The notes: generated from the sequence alone by a model not told the origin. A DNA stretch of 64,000 nt from Anaerosporomusa subterranea (GCF_001611555.1 NZ_LSGP01000006.1:88088-152087), one strand, 5' to 3'; shown: positions 41,402 to 49,256, numbered from the stretch's first letter. Translations and numbers: made by a program.

Positions 41402-42424
41402 CTACCTCAGTTTCACCCGTTCCCCCGTCTTGGACGAGTTGTAGATCGCGAGAATGATTTCGAGCGCTTTCAGCCCTTCCTCACCATTGACTAGAGGCTC
41501 ACGATCCTGGCCAATAGCAGCAAAAATTTCCTCATATTGCGCTTTATGATTGACATACGAGATTGCCGGGGAATTGGTCACCCCATAGGAGACTTTCTCC
41601 GGTTGAACATAATCGGCTTCATCCATTCCTTCTACCTTCCACTCGCGGATGTTACCGCCTTCGAGAATGATGGTTCCCTTTTGCCCATGTAGTTCAATCC
41701 GTTCTTTATAGCTCGGAAGAATGGCGGTAGAGCCTTCGATTACGCCTAGCGCACCATTTGCAAACTCGACCATGGCAACACCGAGATCTTCACCTTCAAT
41801 GCTATGAGTAGTAGTCCGCACCATGCCGACCACGCTTTTCACCCCGCCCATCAACCATTGCAGCAGATCGATAGTATGAATTGCCTGATTGATCAACGCG
41901 CCGCCACCCTCAATCGCTAGTGTGCCGCGCCAAGCGTTGGCTTGATAGTATTCAGCCGACCGATACCATTTAACATAGGCGTCACCGAGGAGCAGCTTGC
42001 CTAATACGCCCGCCTTCAGCGCTTGTTTGACTTGGCAAGCCGCAGGCGTAAAGCGGTTTTGAAAAATGACAGCCAGCTTCACTCCCTGATTACGACAAGC
42101 CGCGATCAGCTCATTCGCCCGCTCACTAGTAATATCAATTGGTTTTTCTACAATCACATGTTTTTTAGCCGCAGCCGCCGCAATGCCGAATTCGGCGTGA
42201 TTGCCTGACGGCAAACAGTTTACGACAACATCGACAGATGGGTCAGCGAGAACATCGGCAAATTGGCTGTAGCAAGCAATCCCATGCCGGTCGGCAAACG
42301 CCCGAGCGGAGGACTCAGTCCGCCCCCACACCCCGCAGATATTGGCTGCAGAAACTTCTTTCAACGCGCTGACGTGGACATTGGCGACCAGACCAGCACC
42401 AAGTATGGCAACTCCGATAGACAT
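41402..42424 (-). CDS. Gfo/Idh/MocA family oxidoreductase
   Basis: 340 residues from the ATG at 42424 (GGAGG upstream); the longer reading to 42505 adds a charged non-family tail. The N-terminal Rossmann fold shows 'VAILGAGLVANVHVSAL' and the family dipeptide in 'VIVEKPIDITSERA'. The C-terminal domain includes 'GGALINQAIHTIDLLQWLMG', with the catalytic His region. It is an NAD(P)-dependent sugar or inositol dehydrogenase-like enzyme; the substrate is unknown. It is downstream of the selenoprotein gene on the same strand, separated by a palindrome. Confidence 0.92.
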   Translation of the reverse strand: MSIGVAILGAGLVANVHVSALKEVSAANICGVWGRTESSARAFADRHGIACYSQFADVLADPSVDVVVNCLPSGNHAEFGIAAAAAKKHVIVEKPIDITSERANELIAACRNQGVKLAVIFQNRFTPAACQVKQALKAGVLGKLLLGDAYVKWYRSAEYYQANAWRGTLAIEGGGALINQAIHTIDLLQWLMGGVKSVVGMVRTTTHSIEGEDLGVAMVEFANGALGVIEGSTAILPSYKERIELHGQKGTIILEGGNIREWKVEGMDEADYVQPEKVSYGVTNSPAISYVNHKAQYEEIFAAIGQDREPLVNGEEGLKALEIILAIYNSSKTGERVKLR

Positions 42425-42518
42425 CCGTTTTCCTCCTTGTTTTTCATCTCTTCTCTTTTCACATTTCTGGCGGAATTGCCACTTTCCTGCTAAAGAACAA
42501 TTCATCGTGAATTATTTC

Positions 42519-42562
42519 GAGAATGATATAGAAAAGACTTAAGTCTTTTCTATATCATTCTC
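42519..42562. repeat. Perfect 44-bp palindrome without spacer
   Basis: Arms of 22 bases (42519-42540 and 42541-42562) are perfectly complementary with no loop; the centre is GACTTAAGTC. It covers the last four codons and the stop of the selenoprotein gene and the 13 codon positions' worth of sequence after it. No U-tract follows, so an mRNA-stabilising or termination role is only a guess. Confidence 0.9.
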
Positions 42563-42840
42563 CAGTCTATGACCTCTAGTGATTTAAATAACCAATAGTT
42601 CTTCAAACCGATGGTGAACGGTTGACTAAGAAGTAATCGCCGATCGAAAAATATGGTGATTTCCTTACTCTCCAACCTCAGATAACGTAGTGGTTGCTGT
42701 GGTTCGCCCAGTCTCACGGACGGGCCCATATTGAGTCTGCATCAGCCGATTCGCGCCGGCCTGCTCTCTTCGACCACTACACTGCCGCCGCGAGCCTGAA
42801 TATACTCCACTGCTTGTTCTGTAAGCGTGACTCTATCCAC
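42550..42840 (-). CDS. Selenoprotein of the CC/Se-motif type (in-frame TGA)
   Basis: Missed by ordinary ORF calling. From GTG 42840 (GGAGG at 42848-42852, 7-nt spacing) the frame reads 32 codons, an in-frame TGA (42742-42744), a TGC, then 62 more sense codons to TAG at 42550: 96 residues if TGA is selenocysteine. The product has 'LTEQAVEYIQARGGSVVV', a Sec-Cys pair, 'MGPSVRLGEP' and a C-terminal 'GLKNYWLFKSLEVIDW', matching the roughly 95-residue CC/Se-motif (seleno)protein family. A stem-loop at 42706-42725 puts GU in its loop 25-26 bases after TGA, as bacterial SECIS elements do. Function is unknown, probably redox. Confidence 0.8.
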
Positions 42841-42977
42841 GAAGGCCCCTCCCCTCATCGGCTTTGTCATCACCTCGCCGCATGCAGTATGTGTTCTCTC
42901 TCTATTCGCAACTTCCTGCATCCTTTATCGTAGTTTCGCCCTTGGAAAACTTAAAATTCTGATATCACAAAAGGCTA

Positions 42978-43006
42978 TTGACACTGATTCCACTCCCTGC
43001 TATAGT
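42978..43006 (+). promoter_or_regulatory. Sigma-A promoter for amtB-glnK
   Basis: A perfect -35 TTGACA (42978-42983), a 17-base spacer and a -10 TATAGT (43001-43006). Transcription should begin near 43013, giving a leader of about 150 bases before amtB. Confidence 0.85.
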
Positions 43007-43036
43007 ATCAATATAAACCGATACGGTAGGCAATGA

Positions 43037-43068
43037 AGCCTTGGTGAAATAATTCACCAAGGCTTTTT
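43037..43068 (+). terminator. Leader attenuator upstream of amtB
   Basis: Twelve-base perfect arms (AGCCTTGGTGAA and its complement) around ATAA, then five T's, all between the promoter and amtB. Its 5' arm overlaps a small alternative hairpin (AGGC, hexaloop AATGAA, GCCT at 43028-43041). The loop has A at position 1 and G at position 4, as in ANTAR-protein targets. This suggests antitermination control in response to nitrogen; only one such hairpin is convincing. Confidence 0.75.
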
Positions 43069-43163
43069 CTGTCTACAGGGACGAAGGCGTCCTAGGGCTT
43101 AATTGCTCTGGGGCGCTTTTGGTTTTAAAATTGCCTACTATTTACGAAGGGAAGGGATTAATT

Positions 43164-44576
43164 ATGAAACGTCCTGGTCTACTACTTTTATTCACCGTTC
43201 TCTTTACTCTGGTTAGTTCAGTCGCATTTGCTGACGGCTCCTCGCCAGCAGTAACAGTTGATGCTGGGGACACCAGCTTCATTCTGATCAGCGCAGCTTT
43301 AGTCATGTTGATGACCCCAGGCCTCGCGCTGTTCTATGGCGGCATGGTCCGCACGAAAAATGCATTAGCCACCATCATGCAAAGCTTTTTCGTTCTCGGA
43401 CTCATTTCCGTACAATGGGCGCTTTTCGGTTACTCTCTGGCCTTTGGACCAGATATTGGCCATTTGATCGGCAGTCTGGATTGGGTCGGTCTGAATGGCG
43501 TCGGCATGGAACCTAATCCAGACTATGCAGCAACTATTCCCCATCTTGCCTTTGTTGCTTTCCAAGGAATGTTCGCTGTTATCACCCCGGCACTCATCAC
43601 CGGTGCCTTTGCCGAACGCATGCGATTCTCCGCCTTTGTCGTATTCACCTTGGTATGGGCCACCTTTGTTTACGATCCAGTTGCTCACTGGGTCTGGGGA
43701 GTCGGCGGCTGGATGCGCGAACTCGGCGTCCTCGACTTCGCTGGCGGCACTGTTGTCCATATTCTCTCAGGCGTTTCCGGTCTGGTAGTCGCGCTATATT
43801 TAGGCAAGCGTAAAGGCTATGGCACAGAAAGCATACTGCCTCATCATCTGCCGATGACAGTCCTCGGCGCTTCACTACTCTGGTTTGGTTGGTTCGGATT
43901 CAATGCTGGTAGCGCCCTCGGCGCCAATGGCTTAGCCGCCAGCGCTTTCATGACCACTCATCTCGCAGCAGCATCTGCTACCATCTCCTGGGTCGCTGCG
44001 GAGTGGATGATTCATGGCAAACCCACGATTCTCGGCGCAGTCAGCGGTTGTGTCGCCGGTTTGGTTGCCATTACTCCCGGAGCCGGTTTTGTTGGCGTCA
44101 TGCCTGCCATTATCATCGGCCTGATTGGCGGTATCGTCTGCTTTGGTGCTGTTAGCATTGTAAAGGCCAAACTTGGCTATGATGATTCACTGGATGCGTT
44201 TGGCGTCCATGGCGTTGGCGGCACCTGGGGTGCACTGGCTACCGGCTTATTCAGTTCAAAAGCGATTAACCCCGCCGGCGCCGATGGGCTGTTCTTTGGC
44301 AATCCGGAACAACTGCTGCTTCAATTCTACGGTGCAGCCGCTACCTGGATTGTTGCGATAGTAGCAACCTTGATTATTCTCAAAGGTCTCAGTCTTGTGA
44401 TGAAACTACGGGTTGAGGAAGAAGCAGAAATACAAGGCCTTGACCTCAGCGAACATGGCGAGCGCGGTTATGCTTACCAAGATCTTGCCTCCGGCTCACC
44501 GATCTCATTATCTGCCTTTGCCGCTATGGATGATAGTGTACCCATCCCCAGCGTAGCCCGTAAAGCAGAAGCGTAG
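43164..44576 (+). CDS. amtB: Ammonium transporter AmtB
   Basis: 470 residues from the ATG at 43164 with a cleavable signal peptide (about 1-23, 'SSVAFADGS') and eleven membrane segments. Amt landmarks: 'MTPGLALFYGGMVRTKN', 'WVWGVGGWMRELGVLDFAGG', the first pore His in 'GGTVVHILSGVSGL' and the second in 'LDAFGVHGVGGTWGAL'. It conducts ammonium across the inner membrane. The longer reading from 43119 would add an atypical tail. glnK follows after about 11 bases, the standard pairing, and a leader attenuator precedes it. Confidence 0.97.
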   Translation: MKRPGLLLLFTVLFTLVSSVAFADGSSPAVTVDAGDTSFILISAALVMLMTPGLALFYGGMVRTKNALATIMQSFFVLGLISVQWALFGYSLAFGPDIGHLIGSLDWVGLNGVGMEPNPDYAATIPHLAFVAFQGMFAVITPALITGAFAERMRFSAFVVFTLVWATFVYDPVAHWVWGVGGWMRELGVLDFAGGTVVHILSGVSGLVVALYLGKRKGYGTESILPHHLPMTVLGASLLWFGWFGFNAGSALGANGLAASAFMTTHLAAASATISWVAAEWMIHGKPTILGAVSGCVAGLVAITPGAGFVGVMPAIIIGLIGGIVCFGAVSIVKAKLGYDDSLDAFGVHGVGGTWGALATGLFSSKAINPAGADGLFFGNPEQLLLQFYGAAATWIVAIVATLIILKGLSLVMKLRVEEEAEIQGLDLSEHGERGYAYQDLASGSPISLSAFAAMDDSVPIPSVARKAEA

Positions 44577-44587
44577 GAGGAAGAATG

Positions 44588-44959
44588 ATGCGAAAGATGA
44601 CTAAAATCGATATTATCACTCGCCCTGGCAAGCTCGAAGAGCTTAAAGAAGCGATGTACGCAATCGGCGTTACCGGCATGACCGTCTCCCAAGTCTTTGG
44701 CTGCGGACTGCAAAAAGGACACACTGAAGTCTACCGTGGTCAGGAGTATGCAATCAATCTGCTGCCAAAGATTAAAATTGAAATTGTTGTCTGTGAAGTC
44801 CCTGTCGAAGCAGTGCTGGAAGCGGCAAAGAAAGCTTGTCGCACTGGCAAGATCGGCGATGGAAAAATTTTCGTCTATCCAATCGAGAATGCGATCCGCA
44901 TCCGTACAGGCGAAGAAGGCGACATTGCCATCATGGATCCGGAAGATGTAGAGAAATAA
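44588..44959 (+). CDS. glnK: PII-family nitrogen regulator GlnK
   Basis: About 123 residues. AGGAGG at 44575-44580 favours the second ATG (44588) over 44585. PII features: 'IDIITRPGKLEELKEAM' at the N-terminus, the T-loop 'HTEVYRGQEYAINLLPKIKI' with its modifiable Tyr, and the B-loop/C-loop 'TGKIGDGKIFVYPIENAIRI'. It binds ATP/ADP and 2-oxoglutarate and blocks AmtB when nitrogen is sufficient. The amtB-glnK order supports the GlnK name. A perfect terminator follows. Confidence 0.96.
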   Translation: MRKMTKIDIITRPGKLEELKEAMYAIGVTGMTVSQVFGCGLQKGHTEVYRGQEYAINLLPKIKIEIVVCEVPVEAVLEAAKKACRTGKIGDGKIFVYPIENAIRIRTGEEGDIAIMDPEDVEK

Positions 44960-44975
44960 GACAATACTATTCAGG

Positions 44976-45014
44976 CAACACAAAGTCCTCGCAATCTGCG
45001 AGGACTTTGTGTTG
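44976..45014 (+). terminator. Terminator of amtB-glnK
   Basis: Eighteen-base perfect arms (starting CAACACAAAGTCCTCGCA) around a 3-base loop. The T-tract after it is weak (TATACTGACTTTT), but the stem is very stable. Confidence 0.8.
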
Positions 45015-45130
45015 TATACTGACTTTTGCAATTGACACAAATTCCATTTACTGGTAGGATTTTCCTAAGGATAAGCGACGAAAACATCCCTTATCCTCGG
45101 GAATCCCTAAATGGATATGGAGGTGTCATT

Positions 45131-45781
45131 GTGTTCGAGGAAAGTAAGAACTCGCCAGGATCAGTCAAAGTCCCTTGGTACGGCTACGCAGCTCTGTTAT
45201 TTGCCATTCTCTTCTTTTCAGGGCTGTTGACCAAACAGCAAGGACCAATTACCGCATTGGATTTCAATACTATCAACGGCACTTTCGGTACCATGAAAGA
45301 CACCGCTAAGGCTACTTTCCAAGGGCAGGGCGGTATCGGGGCGCGTGACGGCTTCCTGTTTGCCCTCACACTATTTCCAGCCGTCATGCTGGCGCTGGGA
45401 GTCGTGGAAATTGTCGACCACCTGGGCGGCCTAAAAGCTGGGCAGAAGCTATTAACCCCGGTACTAAAGCCCCTTCTGGGCATTCCCGGAATTGCCGGCC
45501 TGGCGCTGGTCAGTAGCCTGCAGAGCACCGATGCCGGCGCTAGCATGACCCGCATGCTGAAAGAATCAGGAACGATCACAGAAAGAGAAAAGACGATATT
45601 CGCCGCCTTTCAGTTCTCCGCCGGCGGCACAATTACTAACTTCCTCTCTACCGGTGCCGCACTATTTGCAATGTGCACAGTTCCGATCGCCTTGCCGCTG
45701 GCACTTATCTTCATCCTGAAATTTTTCGGTGCCAACTTAATGCGCATCTATCTGGGCAAAGTCGATAAGGAGGGGATTTGA
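45131..45781 (+). CDS. YjiH-like nucleoside-recognition (Gate) domain membrane protein
   Basis: About 216 residues from the GTG at 45131, which has GGAGG seven bases upstream; the reading from 45026 includes unlikely residues. It is a membrane protein of the nucleoside-recognition/Gate family ('DGFLFALTLFPAVMLALGVV', 'SSLQSTDAGASMTRML'), like the E. coli YjiH half of the YjiH-YjiG pair and related to spore maturation SpmA. The transported molecule is unknown. It is followed after one base by its partner. Confidence 0.85.
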   Translation: MFEESKNSPGSVKVPWYGYAALLFAILFFSGLLTKQQGPITALDFNTINGTFGTMKDTAKATFQGQGGIGARDGFLFALTLFPAVMLALGVVEIVDHLGGLKAGQKLLTPVLKPLLGIPGIAGLALVSSLQSTDAGASMTRMLKESGTITEREKTIFAAFQFSAGGTITNFLSTGAALFAMCTVPIALPLALIFILKFFGANLMRIYLGKVDKEGI

Positions 45782-45782
45782 T

Positions 45783-46235
45783 ATGACGCAAAGAACCTTA
45801 GCCGACGTATTTGTTGACGGGGCGCGTAAAGGCTGGAATGTGGGAGTCAATAGCATTCTTCCCAACGTGCTGATGGCATATGTGTTAATCCAAATTTTAA
45901 GAGTCACTGGTCTGTTGACCATTATGGGCAATGTATTCGGCCCGGTAATGGCGGTTTTCGGTCTGCCTGGCCAAGCGATCGCCGTACTAATTGGCGCTTG
46001 GCTGTCAATGGGCGGCGGCGTCGGTGTAGCAGCATCCCTTTTTGCTAGCAAAGTCCTGACTGCAACCCATGCCACCATCTTGTTGCCTGCTATTTTCTTG
46101 ATGGGATCTCAGGTTCAATACATGGGACGGCTACTTGGCACAGCTGGCGTACAGAGCCGCTATTACCCCGTCATGTTCGGCATCTGCATACTTAACGCGT
46201 GTATCGCTATGATCATCATGCGCTTCTTCGCGTAG
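45783..46235 (+). CDS. YjiG-like nucleoside-recognition (Gate) domain membrane protein
   Basis: 150 residues, the second half of the Gate-domain pair, like E. coli YjiG and SpmB ('FVDGARKGWNVGVNSILPN', 'GAWLSMGGGVGVAASLFASK', 'GSQVQYMGRLLG'). AAGGAGG precedes the ATG. The pair should act as one membrane transporter or sensor. In E. coli the pair sits with a dipeptidase gene; here an M20D amidohydrolase follows, which suggests uptake or handling of a peptide-like conjugate. Confidence 0.87.
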   Translation: MTQRTLADVFVDGARKGWNVGVNSILPNVLMAYVLIQILRVTGLLTIMGNVFGPVMAVFGLPGQAIAVLIGAWLSMGGGVGVAASLFASKVLTATHATILLPAIFLMGSQVQYMGRLLGTAGVQSRYYPVMFGICILNACIAMIIMRFFA

Positions 46236-46293
46236 TAAGAAAACCGTCGTTGCATATGAGATTCAGCATATAAAGCTGCAAATGGAGGAATCA

Positions 46294-47412
46294 GTGTCAA
46301 TGAGTACTCACGAAAACAGTGTTTTAGAAGTATATCAAGTGCTTCACACTATGCCTGAGGTCGGGTTTCAGGAACATAAAACAGCCGCCTATCTGGCTGA
46401 AGAATTAAAAGCTGCTGGATTCAGCGTTAAGACAGGCTTGGGAGGCACCGGAGTTGTCGGAACTCTTGACAGCGGCAAGCCTGGTCCAGTCGTTATGCTG
46501 CGGGCAGATATGGACGCACTGTCTCATACGGTTGATGGTGCGGAAAAGATCGTTCATTCCTGCGGCCATGACGCACACTCGGCGATGGTACTGACCGCTG
46601 CCAAAATTCTGAAGCAGGCAGGGATTCCCTGCGGCCAGCTCAAAATTTTATTTCAGCCAGCCGAAGAAAAGCTGACAGGCGCCTTATCCGTTATCGAGGC
46701 TGGCGCCCTTGAAGGAGTCGACATTATATTCGGCATCCATCTCCGCCCGATTCAAGAAGCACGGACCGGGCAAGCCACTCCTGCTCTCTACCATGGCGCA
46801 TCATACATTGTCGAGGCGGCAATCGAGGGTCTGACCGCCCACGGCGCGAGACCGCATTTGGGCGTCAACGCCATCGACGCAGCAGCCGCAGTTGTCAACG
46901 CAGTCAATGCTATCCGCATCAATCCTGTCGTGCCTTGCACTGTCAAGACGACGAAACTGCAGGCAGGCGGCGCAACACTAAACGCAATCCCCGACCTAGC
47001 GGAAATGGCGTTTGACCTGAGAGCCCAACAGAATGACGTAATGGATGAATTGATTGCTAAAGTAACCAAAGCGGTCGAAAACGCGGCAGTCAGTGTAGGC
47101 GCCAAAGGAACCGTCAAGGTTAAAGGCGGCGTCCCAGCAGCTGAATACAATGATAGCATGGTCGCCACCGCCCGTAGTGCAATCAATTCCGTTTTAGGCC
47201 CCGTAGGAGTGCTCGCCCCCATCGTCTCCCCCGGCGGTGAAGACTTCCACTTCTTCGTCAAGAAATATCCCCGGCTCAAAGCCGGCTATATTGGCCTCGG
47301 CTGCGACCTAAAGCCCGGCCTGCACCACCCTGCCATGTCATTTGATCTAAGCGCATTGCCGAACGGTGTGAAGATACTTGTGGAAGTAGTTAATCGCGCA
47401 TATAAAGAATAA
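46294..47412 (+). CDS. M20D family amidohydrolase
   Basis: About 372 residues. Metal-site motifs of the M20D (aminoacylase/hippurate hydrolase) group: 'MLRADMDALSH', 'SCGHDAHSAMVLTAAKIL', 'LFQPAEEKLTGA', 'FGIHLRP' and 'SPGGEDFHFFVKKYP'. Such enzymes hydrolyse N-acyl or amide-linked amino acids in the cytoplasm. The start is uncertain among ATG 46282, GTG 46294 and ATG 46300; GGAGG at 46284-46288 excludes the first. It lies 58 bases after the YjiH/YjiG-like pair and probably belongs to the same transcript. A terminator follows. Confidence 0.9.
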   Translation: MSMSTHENSVLEVYQVLHTMPEVGFQEHKTAAYLAEELKAAGFSVKTGLGGTGVVGTLDSGKPGPVVMLRADMDALSHTVDGAEKIVHSCGHDAHSAMVLTAAKILKQAGIPCGQLKILFQPAEEKLTGALSVIEAGALEGVDIIFGIHLRPIQEARTGQATPALYHGASYIVEAAIEGLTAHGARPHLGVNAIDAAAAVVNAVNAIRINPVVPCTVKTTKLQAGGATLNAIPDLAEMAFDLRAQQNDVMDELIAKVTKAVENAAVSVGAKGTVKVKGGVPAAEYNDSMVATARSAINSVLGPVGVLAPIVSPGGEDFHFFVKKYPRLKAGYIGLGCDLKPGLHHPAMSFDLSALPNGVKILVEVVNRAYKE

Positions 47413-47417
47413 TTAGC

Positions 47418-47460
47418 GAGAAGGAAGCCCCACTGCGCTGGCAGCGGGGCTTCCTTCTCT
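47418..47460 (+). terminator. Intrinsic terminator after the M20D gene
   Basis: Arms AGAAGGAAGCCCC/GGGGCTTCCTTCT enclose a smaller CTGC/GCAG hairpin, followed by a pyrimidine-rich CTTCTCTTG run. Confidence 0.8.
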
Positions 47461-47588
47461 TCTCTTGTTAACTTTGTACGTCTGTGCCACCGCGCCAGAG
47501 CTGATTCGAAAAGCTTTATCAGCGTTGGCGATAATGCTAACGTGTGCAAGCTTACGCTTGATACAATGCTGTTAGCACCAAGCGAAAG

Positions 47589-48020
47589 TTAAAATTTTTG
47601 TTTCCACAATATCTGCACCTGCTCATTATTTGAACGGCGGATATGTAGACTTTCATTCGCTTGCTCCAACTGGATTCTAAGTTCTTTATTCTCTACTATT
47701 ACACCAGGGATGATTTCCCTAGGTTTTGCCTTTCGCAGAGTAAGATTATTGTCAGTCGGTGACTGTTGCTCCATTAACTGATCTTTCTGGAGTGGAGTTC
47801 GCTCAGTATGTCCTCGCGGTTCTTCCTCCGGTTCTTCCTCTTTTCCGACCAGAGCAGGGGTATCCTGTTGTTGCTGCTCTTTCTGTTGCACTGACGGCAC
47901 AGGTCCCTCAACTGGCGGAGGAAAAACAGGCTTCGTTTGATACGTAGTTGTACGAAAGGCAACAGCGGCGCTCACCAACAGCAATACGATTAAACCAAGT
48001 ATCAGCAGCCGTCTATTCAT
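47589..48020 (-). CDS. Hypothetical membrane-anchored protein with charged tail
   Basis: 143 residues from the ATG at 48020 (GGAGG seven bases upstream). One N-terminal membrane helix ('LLILGLIVLLLVSAAVAF') is followed by a Pro-rich stretch, a Gln/Glu-rich segment and a predicted short helix region near the C-terminus. I recognise no family. The shape, a single anchor with an extended hydrophilic tail outside, fits a cell-envelope linker protein but that is a guess. Confidence 0.7.
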   Translation of the reverse strand: MNRRLLILGLIVLLLVSAAVAFRTTTYQTKPVFPPPVEGPVPSVQQKEQQQQDTPALVGKEEEPEEEPRGHTERTPLQKDQLMEQQSPTDNNLTLRKAKPREIIPGVIVENKELRIQLEQANESLHIRRSNNEQVQILWKQKF

Positions 48021-48171
48021 GGGCAAACCTCCAGGATCTATGCTGATGTCTCAATTCTCCAAAGAGTTGCCCAATCCCTGCGAGACAAAATTCCTTTTAA
48101 CAGGCATATATTGGCTCCGAAAAGCGCTTCAACAGTATGCTTCGCCCCTTCTCGCGATCCCCTCGCAAACT

Positions 48172-48564
48172 TTACGGTTTGATACGTCGACCTGTTTCGT
48201 TACTCTTATTTCGCTTTGTCCAAGGCTGAAACGTATTGATTTTATCTAGCAAAACCGTCGCGTTGCCGTCAAATAGTATCGCGCGGTCGTCGACAAGCAC
48301 TTTAGCAGGCGGCTTTTCGTCGGTAACATCGTCGACTGCAATATCATATTTATCTAACCAGGCACGAATGGCTTCAATTCCCCCCGGTTGATAGCAGCGG
48401 GAAGAAACAACTACCACGCGATAGTAATGACGTATCTGGGCAATTGCTTCCCGTATGCCCTCGACCGGGGGATCTGGCGTATTGTCTGCACCTGTCCAGC
48501 CGCTGACATAGCTATTGATGACTCCGTCAAAATCGAAAATTACGGTTGGTTTCTTGCGAACCAA
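48172..48564 (-). CDS. Small HAD-superfamily phosphatase-like protein
   Basis: 130 residues. GGAGGG lies six bases before a TTG at 48564, giving 'VRKKPTVIFDFDGVINSY', so I use that start and not the ATG at 48591. HAD motif I is 'DFDGVIN', with a nucleophile Asp and second Asp; motif II is probably 'VVVVSSRC', and an acidic 'VLVDDRAILF' fits motif IV. The size and 'DFDGVINSY' resemble polynucleotide-kinase-phosphatase-like or hydrolase-like small HAD proteins. It is a stand-alone gene with no substrate hint. Confidence 0.82.
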   Translation of the reverse strand: MVRKKPTVIFDFDGVINSYVSGWTGADNTPDPPVEGIREAIAQIRHYYRVVVVSSRCYQPGGIEAIRAWLDKYDIAVDDVTDEKPPAKVLVDDRAILFDGNATVLLDKINTFQPWTKRNKSNETGRRIKP

Positions 48565-48676
48565 ACTACATCCCTCCAAAATAGTTGGCACCCTTTATTT
48601 GATTAGCGTCTCCGCATCAAGATCAAGTCATGCTGACAAATAAGAAAGATCGCTGCGAACATAAAGAAAGTACGAT

Positions 48677-48766
48677 GAACACTAGTGGCACTAGCGATAC
48701 ACGAGCGACACAAAAGTTTCGTTATCGTTGTAGTGGCGCTCGTGTCGTCTCGTGGCACTAGTGTTC
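48677..48766. repeat. 90-bp imperfect inverted repeat
   Basis: The outer arms start GAACACTAGTG and end with its complement; pairing continues imperfectly inward (CACGAGCG with CGCTCGTG) to about 36 bases per arm, with a loop near 48712-48730. It lies in a 293-bp gap between the HAD gene and the small-protein pair. No transposase is near. Confidence 0.75.
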
Positions 48767-48857
48767 CGCCCCCTACGCTACAAAAGTTACTTTTTCTTTA
48801 TAGATTTATCAATGAATTGTCAGCGTTGGGACAAACTAATACCAGGAGGTGATGCGG

Positions 48858-49022
48858 TTGCCAGAAAAAGCGACTACCGAGGCTGAGAATAGCCAATTTA
48901 CGAATCAGTTCGCCAAAATCTCAGAAAAGGAGGATAGCCAGGGTCCTTGGGAGCACGAACAGCCGCTAACGCCCAGACCGAAATCTTTTTCTATCAACGA
49001 ACCTGATATGATGGGTGGGTAA
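48858..49022 (+). CDS. Small hydrophilic protein, 54 residues
   Basis: From the TTG at 48858, with AGGAGG at 48844-48849 and 8-nt spacing, the frame runs to TAA at 49022. The product is hydrophilic and rich in Glu, Gln, Pro and Ser ('PEKATTEAENSQFTNQFA') with no membrane segment. I recognise no family. Its strong ribosome site and position just before another small protein gene with an equally strong site argue that it is real. Confidence 0.6.
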   Translation: MPEKATTEAENSQFTNQFAKISEKEDSQGPWEHEQPLTPRPKSFSINEPDMMGG

Positions 49023-49054
49023 ATCTTGAGAAGCAGCCAAGCGGAGGTGACCAG

Positions 49055-49255
49055 ATGACGCAGAAAACTAACAATGACACCAGCAAAAAGCAGTCTCTCC
49101 ACGTAACATCCTTTGATGGTCCAGATATCCAGAGCTCGTATGACGCAGAATTCGACTTTCTATACAGCCCTGTTCCGGTTGGTGAGTATCCAGAAGCTAC
49201 TGCTGCAGACATGCACAATAAGACCACAGCAGCAGCAAAGAATCAACTTAAATAA
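49055..49255 (+). CDS. Small hydrophilic protein, 66 residues
   Basis: 66 residues from an ATG preceded by GGAGGTGA at ideal spacing. It is polar and acidic with a conserved-looking centre 'SFDGPDIQSSYDAEFDFLY'. It has no signal peptide or membrane segment, and I do not recognise a family. It follows the 54-residue gene by 32 bases and is followed immediately by a strong terminator, so the two small genes form one short transcript. Small acidic proteins of this kind in spore-formers are often sporulation products, but nothing here proves it. Confidence 0.72.
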   Translation: MTQKTNNDTSKKQSLHVTSFDGPDIQSSYDAEFDFLYSPVPVGEYPEATAADMHNKTTAAAKNQLK

Positions 49256-49256
49256 A

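Noticed and set aside
42694..42933. Plus-strand 79-codon ORF antisense to the proposed selenoprotein
   Set aside because: It has no ribosome site or family likeness. The minus-strand frame through TGA has a good start, protein-like composition and family match.
43078..43097. Second ANTAR hairpin in the amtB leader
   Set aside because: A stem-loop with a six-base loop exists (GGAC-GAAGGC-GTCC), but the loop starts with G and lies after the terminator, so it does not fit the two-hairpin rule.
44474..45040. 188-codon minus-strand ORF over glnK
   Set aside because: It is antisense to the clear amtB 3' end and PII gene and crosses their terminator; the composition is that of a shadow frame.
48677..48766. 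Insertion sequence remnant
   Set aside because: There is no transposase fragment or target duplication; only an inverted repeat can be supported.
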